A stretch of 5,442 nt of DNA. Source: an uncultured Flavobacteriales bacterium. Its GTDB lineage: Bacteria > Bacteroidota > Bacteroidia > Flavobacteriales_D > Sanyastnellaceae. Below the pieces are notes generated by a model. That model did not search any database and was not told where the DNA came from. It worked only from the letters and a program-made list of their open reading frames with translations. Position 1 is the stretch's first letter, and each line of letters starts with the position of its first letter. Below are positions 1-5,442 of this stretch, piece after piece. The stretch spans positions 1 to 5,442 of the forward strand of contig CALACF010000507.1 in NCBI GenBank assembly GCA_937890245.1. The letters run 5' to 3'. The position numbers and the translations under genes were made by a program.

Positions 1-495
1 GTCACGTTCGTACGTATCAAAGAGGCGCCCTGCGCAAAAGACGAATCCGTCGCGGTCGATGTATCCGCCCGCAGCGCCAGCATATTCAAAGCTCTCGCGG
101 TCGGTGTAGGAGCGAACTGTCGGCTGTGCAGCAGCCCAGCCGCCCTGTTTCATGGCGGCCAAAACAGCGTCGGTCCAGCCCGCGGTCACCTCGACATCCG
201 AGTTGAGCAGCACGGTCCACTCGCTATCTATTTCTTTTTCCAATGCTTCCAGACCCCGGTTGTATCCTCCCGCAAACCCATAGTTATCAGCATTTTCCAC
301 AACGAAAACTGAAGGGAAGTTTGAGCGAACAAAGGCGAGAGAATCGTCGGTCGAGCCGTTGTCAATTAGTACCACGCGGTCTTCAGCAGCACAATGCTCA
401 ACGACCGATGGGAGGAAGGTCTCGAGATGTGATCGGCCATTCCAATTCAACACGGCAATCGCCGCTCGAACCGATTGTTTATCCGCGCTGCTCAT
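1..495 (-). CDS. Family 2 glycosyltransferase, N-terminal half (cut by window edge)
   Basis: The first 165 residues of a GT-A fold family 2 glycosyltransferase are visible; family members usually run to about 300-350 residues, so roughly half lies beyond base 1. The nucleotide-sugar binding strand is AIAVLNWNG (12-20), followed by VVLIDNGSTDDS (41-52), the NYGFAGGYNRG loop (71-81) and LLNSDVEVTAGW (96-107), where NSD takes the place of the DxD metal site. The segment FEYAGAAGGYIDRDGFVF (136-153) is typical of Bacteroidota members of this rhamnosyltransferase-like group. No signal peptide is visible, so it probably acts at the cytoplasmic face and transfers a sugar from an activated donor to an envelope glycan; donor and acceptor cannot be read. 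The start is ATG at 495-493, overlapping the TGA of the upstream GWxTD gene as ATGA. No Shine-Dalgarno sequence is seen, which fits translational coupling. The family call is secure; the substrate is unknown. Confidence 0.93.
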   Translation of the reverse strand, partial: MSSADKQSVRAAIAVLNWNGRSHLETFLPSVVEHCAAEDRVVLIDNGSTDDSLAFVRSNFPSVFVVENADNYGFAGGYNRGLEALEKEIDSEWTVLLNSDVEVTAGWTDAVLAAMKQGGWAAAQPTVRSYTDRESFEYAGAAGGYIDRDGFVFCAGRLFDTYERD

Positions 496-2036
496 CTCGG
501 GTTGTAGAACAAATCTTCGGGTTCCTCGCGAGAAAACGCGTCGCCCGGGTTCAAGCCATTGAGCATGGTCTCATGAACAGAGTTGGAGTTTTCACGCGTG
601 CGTAAAAGGTCAAGCCAGTCCGTGTTGCGAACAAATCCCTGCATATCAGAGTGCAGTAATTCAAAGCATGCAGCGACGGCCATGGGCGCGTAAAACAAGA
701 AGCGCTTGTCGTTGAATTGGCCTGCTTTGTGGTAATGCCAAATCTCATACGGATAGTACTGCGTGCCGCTGTGCCGCTTCACGATGGTGTTGGGGCGGCC
801 GTACTGCAAGAGGATGGCACCCATCTCTGTTTGATGGCCCGGGCGATTGCGACAGTCGCGAAACTCGCGATCGACGATCGCCACCTCGCGCTGATAATCG
901 CGCCAAGCAGAACCCGGATCCTCTGCGTTTCTGCGGCTCCAAAAAGTATGCATAAATCCGCGCAAAGTTGCCAAATCTGCGCCGACCAAGCTGAATTCTA
1001 ACGTCCGCAGTTCAACCGCGCCCGCGATGGGTTCGAGCATCTGCAAATCCGACCACAAGCTGTCGCGTGAGCTGTAGTTCAACACGAACGGAGCGAGTTG
1101 CGAAAGAGATATAGCCGCTGAAACCGCAGACTTGTCCATCAACTCAAAGGCGAGACTGCGCGAGACAATAGGGGAGCCATCGCGCTTGTGAATGCCCAAA
1201 ACGAGTTCGTACAGGCCAGGGACTTCGGGCAGTTCCATCATCTCGAAAATGGAGACGACAGGGGCAGCCTCCATCTTGAAGTAGCGCTGGTTGATTGCCT
1301 CGCCTGACGTATTGCGAAACCAAGCTGAAACCAAAAATTCTGATCCCTCCGCAAAAGGCAACGTGGACCCATAAATTTCACCGTAAAACGGCAGGCGTTC
1401 CGCTTCCATCCCAACCCGGCTGCTTACCAGCGGCAAAATCTCACGGCCAGCACGCGTTAGTGCAGTGGTCGCCTCGCCCGATGCCCTGTAGGCCTGCACC
1501 CAAAACAACCCACTGATGTCTGGCGTGCTCAACGTGTCAATTTCGATGGGGGCGTCAAAGCGCATTTTCACCTGTTTGGTGCCGGACGGTCCAGCGCCCA
1601 AGCCCGCGCCCGCGCTCAAGTCCGCGCCCAAGTCCACGGCCGTCCACTCCAGGGCGTAATGGCCCGGAAGCAGCGGAAGCCTCACGATGTCGATGAAGTC
1701 TGAGGGCGCCGTCATGCGCTCAGTGCGTGCCACGGACTTACGGAAATCTACTATTTCTCCCGCACCATCCAACGCAATCACCGTCCACTCGACGGCCGCG
1801 CGAAATAGCTGCTCGCCCGTCACCTCGTCTGCACCCGCATCCGTCCAGGCCACCGAGCGACCGTCGAACGCCATCTGAATCTCGAGATACGTCCCCACTT
1901 CCGGCGCCCAATACTGCTTGCTAGCCATCCGCGCCGTGGGCGCTACTTGTGCCTGTAAAGCGCTGGACATTGAAATACCCGAGAGAACGAACAAGGCGCA
2001 CTGGGCGAACAAGACAAAAGAACGAATCAGCTGCAT
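492..2036 (-). CDS. Secreted GWxTD-domain protein
   Basis: A complete 514-residue protein. Residues 1-29 form a signal peptide (hydrophobic core SFVLFAQCALFVL, likely cleavage after ALQA at 29), so it enters the periplasm. Residues 40-345 are predicted beta-rich and lack motifs I recognise, apart from a low-complexity Leu-Gly/Ser-Ala run at 136-150. Residues 355-480 match the GWxTD domain of Bacteroidota: FMHTFW (361-366), YQREVAIVDREF (381-392), the signature region PGHQTEMGAILLQYGRPN (399-416), YPYEIWHYH (428-436), FLFYAP (446-451) and ELLHSDMQG (459-467). The C-terminus FYNPR resembles the usual end of these proteins, so the gene looks intact. The signature itself is GHQTE rather than GWxTD. 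The function of the family is not established; an envelope role is inferred from the signal peptide. ATG 2036 is chosen because it gives the full signal peptide; the next Met is residue 23, inside it. It is the first gene of a likely two-gene operon with the glycosyltransferase. Confidence 0.9.
   Translation of the reverse strand: MQLIRSFVLFAQCALFVLSGISMSSALQAQVAPTARMASKQYWAPEVGTYLEIQMAFDGRSVAWTDAGADEVTGEQLFRAAVEWTVIALDGAGEIVDFRKSVARTERMTAPSDFIDIVRLPLLPGHYALEWTAVDLGADLSAGAGLGAGPSGTKQVKMRFDAPIEIDTLSTPDISGLFWVQAYRASGEATTALTRAGREILPLVSSRVGMEAERLPFYGEIYGSTLPFAEGSEFLVSAWFRNTSGEAINQRYFKMEAAPVVSIFEMMELPEVPGLYELVLGIHKRDGSPIVSRSLAFELMDKSAVSAAISLSQLAPFVLNYSSRDSLWSDLQMLEPIAGAVELRTLEFSLVGADLATLRGFMHTFWSRRNAEDPGSAWRDYQREVAIVDREFRDCRNRPGHQTEMGAILLQYGRPNTIVKRHSGTQYYPYEIWHYHKAGQFNDKRFLFYAPMAVAACFELLHSDMQGFVRNTDWLDLLRTRENSNSVHETMLNGLNPGDAFSREEPEDLFYNPR
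1594..1635 (-). repeat. 12-bp in-frame tandem repeat inside the GWxTD gene
   Basis: On the plus strand the unit is gcgcYcaagYcc: copies at 1594-1605, 1612-1623 and 1624-1635, with a half unit gcgccc at 1606-1611. The total is 42 bp, a multiple of three. On the coding strand it gives repeated (D/G)-L-(G/S)-A tetrapeptides plus a GA dipeptide, around residues 136-149. It sits between predicted beta segments and probably forms a flexible linker that could change length without shifting frame. Confidence 0.8.
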
Positions 2037-2040
2037 TGCA

Positions 2041-2048
2041 CAAATTTA
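2041..2048 (-). promoter_or_regulatory. Bacteroidota -7 promoter element for the GWxTD gene
   Basis: Read on the minus strand, the bases are TAAATTTG, an exact match to the Bacteroidota -7 consensus TAnnTTTG. The A of the GWxTD start codon is only five bases after the final G, so transcription would begin at or next to the ATG. I see no TTG at the usual -33 spacing. The location in the short divergent gap supports the call, but an 8-base motif with four fixed thymines can occur by chance. Confidence 0.5.
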
Positions 2049-2064
2049 CTCAAGACAGACGGCC

Positions 2065-2072
2065 TATATTGG
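2065..2072 (+). promoter_or_regulatory. Weak candidate -7 element for the type B cargo gene
   Basis: TATATTGG differs from TAnnTTTG at one position and lies 14 bases upstream of the ATG at 2087. No well-spaced -33 TTG is present (the nearest, 2036-2038, is 26 bases away). It is the best plus-strand candidate in the 50-base divergent gap 2037-2086, where a promoter for this gene is expected. No Shine-Dalgarno sequence precedes the ATG, which is normal for this phylum. Confidence 0.25.
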
Positions 2073-2086
2073 GACGAGTTGTGATA

Positions 2087-4324
2087 ATGCGCCAACATCT
2101 GAAATTCCTCTGCCGGGCCCTCGTGCTCGCCCTCGCCCTCGCAACGTCTGCCACAGCGGGCGCCACGCACCTTGTCGGCGGCGAAATGTATTACACATAC
2201 TTGGGCGACAACATCTACGAATTCCATCTGATCATCTACCGCGACTGCGGCCCGACCAACACCAACGGCACCGACTTCGACTTCATCGCGCCGATTGGCG
2301 TATACAGCCCTTCGGGCGTGTTCAACGTATCGACCACTGTTCAGCTCTTCAATAGTGACATCGAGGAAATCGACCTGCAGAGCTCAAGCGCCTGCGCCGT
2401 ACTGCCTCCCGAAATCTGCTTGGAACGAGGCGAATACACCTTCGAACTCACCCTGCCCCCCAACGCCGAAGGCTACACTGTTGTATACCAACGATGCTGC
2501 CGCAACCCACAGATCCTCAACCTCGTAGAACCCATTTCCACGGGCTTTACAATCTTCACATCAATTCCGGGGACAGCCACAACCGGCGTCGAAAACTGGG
2601 GCAATTCGAGCCCGGAATTCACCACCTTGCCACAAGCCTACGTCTGCCAAAACCACCCGTTTACTTTGGATAATCCAGCGATTGACCCAAACGGAGACTC
2701 ACTCTCTTACAGCCTCTGCCCAATCTACCTCGGCGGATCTTACACAGCTCCAAGCCCAAATCCACCCACCGGACCGCCCTTCACCGAGGTGACATGGGAG
2801 ACCGGGTTCTCCCCAGGCAATCCCTTCGGCCCTGCGCCCATCTCCATCGACCCACTCACCGGAACCCTCTCTGGAACCCCCGACCTCGTTGGAAAATACG
2901 CAATCGGCGTGTGCATTTCCGAATTCCGCGACGGCGTCTTCCTCGGCCGCACCCTCCGCGACTTCACCATCGACGTGGTCCCCTGCGAAATCCTCATACC
3001 CTCCGTATCACCGCCCGAACCCTGCACTGGCCTGACTTCCGCCTTTGTCATTGAACAATCTGAGGGCTCATTCCAATGGAATTTTGGCCCAGCCTCAATT
3101 CTCGACTCGTCTGAAACCCAGCCCGTTGTCGTTTTCCCTTACGAAGGCCAATTCACTGTCGGATTTTCATACCAATTGGGTGACTGCGAGGACAGTACAT
3201 CTTTCGAGGTCACCGTTGTCGTGCCGCGCGAACCTGCCTTTACATGGACCGAACCCATCTGTGATCACTTTGGCTACGACATAGAATTCGAATACACAGG
3301 CGACGACCCCGAACCAGGTTCGATGAGCTGGTGGATCGGTGGGGAGCAGGAGGGAGTCCCCGTTGTAGACCCCGCAAACTTCGCGCTCGCCACAAACTTG
3401 TCCCCAGGCATTCACGAAATTGAAGCCCAAATCGAAGTCCTGGGCTGCACCTTCTCCGTCATGCACGAGTTGGACTTGCCGGCCCTGCCCGTGGCCGCTT
3501 TCACCCCCGGCGAGCCGCCGTGCAACGGACTTTCCGTGCCGTTTGACAACCTCAGCTCCGGCTCCACTTCATTTCATTGGACCTTCAATGTTTTGGACGC
3601 CTCCACCGGGGCAGCCGCAGAATCTTTCCAGCAAGACCCCACCTGGAACTACGCTGGCTACGGCAGCTACACAGCTCGCCTGGTCGCAGACCCCGATCGG
3701 CTCTGCGCTGACACGGCCTACTTCGATGTCGTCGTTCTGCCAGAAGATCCCCTCGTCATGGCCATGACCTACCGAGAGCCCCCGGCCTGCTCATTGGAGA
3801 CCCACGGCGAATTCGCATTTCTCGGCCAGAACGCCGACCTGGTCGAATGGGACTTCGGCCCTTTCGGCGTGGCCTTCGGGGACTCTGCTTGGGCTGATTT
3901 CGGTGATTCCGGCACCTACCCCGTAACGATCACCATCTACAACGACACCTGCGCCACCCAACAATCGGGCACCTTTGATTTCTCTGTCCCACCGATGTAC
4001 TCCGCAGTCGAGCTGGTCATCCCCAACGTCCTCACGCCAAACGCCGACGGAAAGAACGACCGCTTCCGCATTGCCCTCCAACCCACAGACGGCAGCCCCA
4101 TCGTTGGCGCAGCAGCCGACCAATTCTCGCATTACGCCCTCGACATCTACAACCGCTGGGGCGTCTTGATATACTCAGCACAGCAATACGGTGCGGGTTG
4201 GGACGGTTCCATCGGCGGTTCGCCTGGATCAGCCGGCACCTACTACTTCATCCTCGACGCCGACCACGTCTGCACGACCAAGCGCACCCTCAAACAAGGC
4301 CAGCTCACCTTGCTGCGCGACTAA
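2087..4324 (+). CDS. T9SS type B cargo protein, multidomain PKD/adhesin-like
   Basis: A complete 745-residue exported protein. The signal peptide is residues 1-26 (core ALVLALALATSATAGA, cleavage likely before THLVGG). Residues 27-160 match an N-terminal domain frequent in gliding-associated Bacteroidota proteins: THLVGGEMYY, YRDCG (51-55) and YQRCCRN (134-140). Residues 190-300 look like a putative-Ig/cadherin-like module, with IDPNGDSLSYSL (199-210) and DPLTGTLSGTPDLVGKY (255-271). Residues 305-635 hold four PKD-like repeats with core W331, W415/W416, W498 and W588. Residues 643-745 are the type B sorting domain. The mature protein has 18 cysteines, an even number compatible with disulfides. 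ATG 2087 is chosen because it starts the signal peptide directly; an in-frame ATG at 1949 would add 46 charged residues and overlap the divergent gene. No enzyme motif is seen; surface adhesion or gliding-related binding is inferred. Codons end in C unusually often. Its stop lies in a tandem repeat. Confidence 0.93.
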   Translation: MRQHLKFLCRALVLALALATSATAGATHLVGGEMYYTYLGDNIYEFHLIIYRDCGPTNTNGTDFDFIAPIGVYSPSGVFNVSTTVQLFNSDIEEIDLQSSSACAVLPPEICLERGEYTFELTLPPNAEGYTVVYQRCCRNPQILNLVEPISTGFTIFTSIPGTATTGVENWGNSSPEFTTLPQAYVCQNHPFTLDNPAIDPNGDSLSYSLCPIYLGGSYTAPSPNPPTGPPFTEVTWETGFSPGNPFGPAPISIDPLTGTLSGTPDLVGKYAIGVCISEFRDGVFLGRTLRDFTIDVVPCEILIPSVSPPEPCTGLTSAFVIEQSEGSFQWNFGPASILDSSETQPVVVFPYEGQFTVGFSYQLGDCEDSTSFEVTVVVPREPAFTWTEPICDHFGYDIEFEYTGDDPEPGSMSWWIGGEQEGVPVVDPANFALATNLSPGIHEIEAQIEVLGCTFSVMHELDLPALPVAAFTPGEPPCNGLSVPFDNLSSGSTSFHWTFNVLDASTGAAAESFQQDPTWNYAGYGSYTARLVADPDRLCADTAYFDVVVLPEDPLVMAMTYREPPACSLETHGEFAFLGQNADLVEWDFGPFGVAFGDSAWADFGDSGTYPVTITIYNDTCATQQSGTFDFSVPPMYSAVELVIPNVLTPNADGKNDRFRIALQPTDGSPIVGAAADQFSHYALDIYNRWGVLIYSAQQYGAGWDGSIGGSPGSAGTYYFILDADHVCTTKRTLKQGQLTLLRD
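4013..4321 (+). other. T9SS type B (CHU_C-like) C-terminal sorting domain
   Basis: Residues 643-745 of the plus-strand cargo protein. Diagnostic elements, in order, are IPNVLTPNADGKNDRF (645-660), YALDIYNRWGVLIY (683-696), GWDGSIGG (704-711), GTYYFILD (717-724) and the terminal GQLTLLRD (738-745). Known members of this domain direct proteins that have crossed the inner membrane by Sec through the outer-membrane T9SS translocon, with attachment to the surface or release after cleavage. The domain appears complete. Confidence 0.93.
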
Positions 4325-4361
4325 GTGCGCAACTAAGTGCGCAACTAAGTGCGCGCGTAAG
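4314..4361 (+). repeat. Four-copy 12-bp tandem repeat carrying the stop codon
   Basis: The units are 4314-4325, 4326-4337, 4338-4349 and 4350-4361, with consensus tgcgcaactaag. Units 2 and 3 are identical, unit 1 has g for a at one position, and unit 4 reads tgcgcgcgtaag. Every unit contains TAA in the same frame as the upstream gene (4322, 4334, 4346, 4358), so the stop is present four times. Because tgcgca is self-complementary, units 2 and 3 could also pair as a 6-bp stem (4326-4331 with 4338-4343) around a 6-base loop. Confidence 0.9.
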
Positions 4362-4362
4362 T

Positions 4363-4381
4363 GGCTGTGGCGTCACGAGCC
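4363..4381. terminator. Possible bidirectional hairpin between convergent genes
   Basis: ggctgtg (4363-4369) pairs with cac (4374-4376) and agcc (4378-4381) across a gcgt loop, giving a 7-bp stem with one bulged g at 4377. It lies in the 64-base gap between two converging stop codons, where terminators are expected. No T-run follows on either strand, so a standard intrinsic terminator is not shown. Confidence 0.25.
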
Positions 4382-4388
4382 GGTGGCA

Positions 4389-5442
4389 CTACCGCACCAC
4401 AAACTTCTGTGTCGACCTGTCACGGCCCAGGCCGGAATGAATCCAATACATGCCGGACGGCCAATCCACCGTAGAAATGAACCGTCCCTCCCACACGCCT
4501 TCATACATAACTCGGCCTTGGGCGTTGAAGACGGACAGCGGCGAGAAGGGCTGCAAGTTTTTCAGGGAAAATCGATGATCGACGGGGTTGGGGTACACGC
4601 TCCACTGGAGTCCGTTGTGAGATTGGGCTAGATCATGTCCCGAATTGATTCCTGTGGAAGGGCTATAGATGTAGTACTCGTATGCGGCGCGGGCAGGCGA
4701 CACGGCCAGCGCGTTGGCGTTGAGAGCACGAATGTAAAAGTGGACTTCTCCCGCAGCCGCAGCCGATGAAAACGAAGCGGTGTACACCCCATCCAGTGGG
4801 GTCACATCGCCGGCCGTTCCATCGTCCACCATGGTCACGGGCTGGAAATTCCCCGGGTCGTCAAAATCTGCCACCATCAAATCAACTGACATCGCATTGG
4901 ACACCGCCACTTCAACCGTGCCATCGCTGCCACTGCTGCTGCCATCCAAAACGTACACCTCACCAATGACCGGCGGGTTTTCAGAGATCTCTGGGTGATT
5001 TGAAAGGAATTCCATGCGGGCATCCGTCGTGCTGAGAATTCCAGCAAAGCCCCACGTGTTCCAAAAAGCGCTGTTGACATTTGACTCGAAATAGGTCATG
5101 CCGAACAAAGCGTTGGCATCGTTTTCGGCGGCGGCGAGAGCTGTCGTTTGGAAGTCCGCTATGTCTTGGGCCAAGACATTGGCATCCATGGATTCCTCCA
5201 TCACCGTCCGCATATGGGCCGTGTACTGCAACCGGTACAGTGGATCATCGAGCAAGTGATCAATCAAAGGGCGGGAGTCGGCCGCATCGAAGCCTGAGAA
5301 ATAGGGGTCGAAGTCGTACACATCAGCCGGAGACCAATAACTGAAACCCATCAACGCCCCAACAAATGAATTGTCAAGGTCCCACGGCACCATTTGGAAG
5401 CGACCGTACGCATCCAAATAGAGGTAGTAGTTGTGAACGTAG
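4389..5442 (-). CDS. CotH-kinase-family protein with T9SS type A tail, C-terminal part
   Basis: The last 350 residues are visible; the frame is open to base 5442, so the N-terminus lies outside. Residues 1-150 match the C-terminal part of the CotH kinase fold: HNYYLY (3-8) and GRFQMVPWDLDNSF (13-26), whose WDxD acidic pair is conserved in the family and thought to bind metal and nucleotide. CotH proteins are atypical kinases first known from Bacillus spore coats; many Bacteroidota homologues are exported and their targets are mostly unknown. Residues 157-260 form a beta module with MVDDGTAGD (204-212), LDGVY (216-220) and FYIRALN (235-241), often found beside CotH domains. Residues 280-350 are a type A sorting domain. 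A signal peptide is expected but not visible. The stop is TAG at 4391-4389. The gene converges on the type B cargo gene and is not in an operon with it. Kinase activity is inferred from family only. Confidence 0.92.
   Translation of the reverse strand, partial: YVHNYYLYLDAYGRFQMVPWDLDNSFVGALMGFSYWSPADVYDFDPYFSGFDAADSRPLIDHLLDDPLYRLQYTAHMRTVMEESMDANVLAQDIADFQTTALAAAENDANALFGMTYFESNVNSAFWNTWGFAGILSTTDARMEFLSNHPEISENPPVIGEVYVLDGSSSGSDGTVEVAVSNAMSVDLMVADFDDPGNFQPVTMVDDGTAGDVTPLDGVYTASFSSAAAAGEVHFYIRALNANALAVSPARAAYEYYIYSPSTGINSGHDLAQSHNGLQWSVYPNPVDHRFSLKNLQPFSPLSVFNAQGRVMYEGVWEGRFISTVDWPSGMYWIHSGLGRDRSTQKFVVR
4392..4604 (-). other. T9SS type A C-terminal sorting domain
   Basis: Last 71 residues of the CotH-family protein. 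The YPNPVDHRFSL opening, VFNAQGRVMYEG in the middle, WPSGMYWIHS and the basic terminal QKFVVR are the usual order of the type A (Por secretion tail) domain. It implies export by the T9SS with removal of the tail at the cell surface. The domain is complete. Confidence 0.92.

Noticed and set aside
510..517. AAGATTTG on the minus strand as a promoter for the glycosyltransferase gene
   Set aside because: It differs from TAnnTTTG at the first base, lies inside the GWxTD coding sequence, and the ATGA overlap already explains expression by coupling.
1949..2086. N-terminal extension of the plus-strand cargo gene from an ATG at 1949
   Set aside because: It would add 46 mostly charged residues before a clear signal peptide and overlap the start of the divergent GWxTD gene by 88 bases. 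ATG 2087 gives a standard signal peptide.
2124..2143. ctcgcc hexamer repeat in the signal peptide of the cargo gene
   Set aside because: Leu-Ala runs are normal for a signal-peptide core, and the gene favours C-ending codons, so the repeat needs no other explanation.
3791..4132. Long open frame on the minus strand opposite the type B cargo gene, and similar antisense frames elsewhere
   Set aside because: Their translations show no recognisable domains and lie opposite strongly supported domain sequence. Such frames are expected opposite GC-rich coding DNA.
4314..4361. CRISPR-like array
   Set aside because: The units are only 12 bp and directly adjacent, with no spacers between them.
4191..4631. 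Plus-strand open frame running through the repeat, with a repeated CATK peptide
   Set aside because: It is a frame-shifted reading of the sorting-domain end plus the 12-bp repeat, and it runs antisense into the well-supported type A sorting domain.
5415..5417. TTG at 5417-5415 as the start of the CotH-family gene
   Set aside because: The frame stays open to the window edge, and the eight codons before it encode YVHNYYLY, part of the conserved CotH motif, so the true start is outside the window.

Overview
The window looks like a chromosomal segment from a member of the Bacteroidota. Two proteins end in type IX secretion system (T9SS) sorting domains, one type B (gliding-motility-associated/CHU_C-like) and one type A. 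There is also a GWxTD-family protein of the Bacteroidota kind, a perfect copy of the Bacteroidota -7 promoter motif TAnnTTTG, and no recognisable Shine-Dalgarno sequences. The base composition is GC-rich by eye, which is high for the phylum. I cannot place the organism more precisely. The window is almost fully coding: four genes, two of them cut by the window edges, and only two short gaps of 50 and 64 bases.

Layout. Minus strand, 495 down to 1: the N-terminal half of a family 2 glycosyltransferase. Its ATG overlaps the stop of the upstream gene in an ATGA. Minus strand, 2036 to 492: a complete 514-residue secreted GWxTD-domain protein with a degenerate signature. Positions 2037-2086 form a compact divergent promoter region. 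Plus strand, 2087 to 4324: a complete 745-residue secreted multidomain adhesin-like protein with a signal peptide, a cysteine-containing N-terminal domain, a putative-Ig-like segment, four PKD-like repeats each framed by two cysteines, and a type B sorting domain. Its stop codon lies in a four-copy 12-bp tandem repeat that repeats the in-frame TAA. Minus strand, 5442 to 4389: the C-terminal 350 residues of a CotH-kinase-family protein with a DDG..GD..DG.Y beta module and a type A sorting domain.

How they relate. The two T9SS cargo genes converge tail to tail, so they are not one operon. The plus-strand cargo and the GWxTD gene diverge from one promoter region. The GWxTD and glycosyltransferase genes are probably one translationally coupled operon. 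The common theme is the cell surface: export of adhesin-like and kinase-like proteins, an envelope-targeted protein, and sugar transfer. The secretion machinery is not in the window and no direct functional link is proven. I did not find a clearly new system. The most interesting points are the repeated stop codon, the Cys-paired PKD array, the possible leaderless start of the GWxTD gene, and the exported CotH-type kinase.
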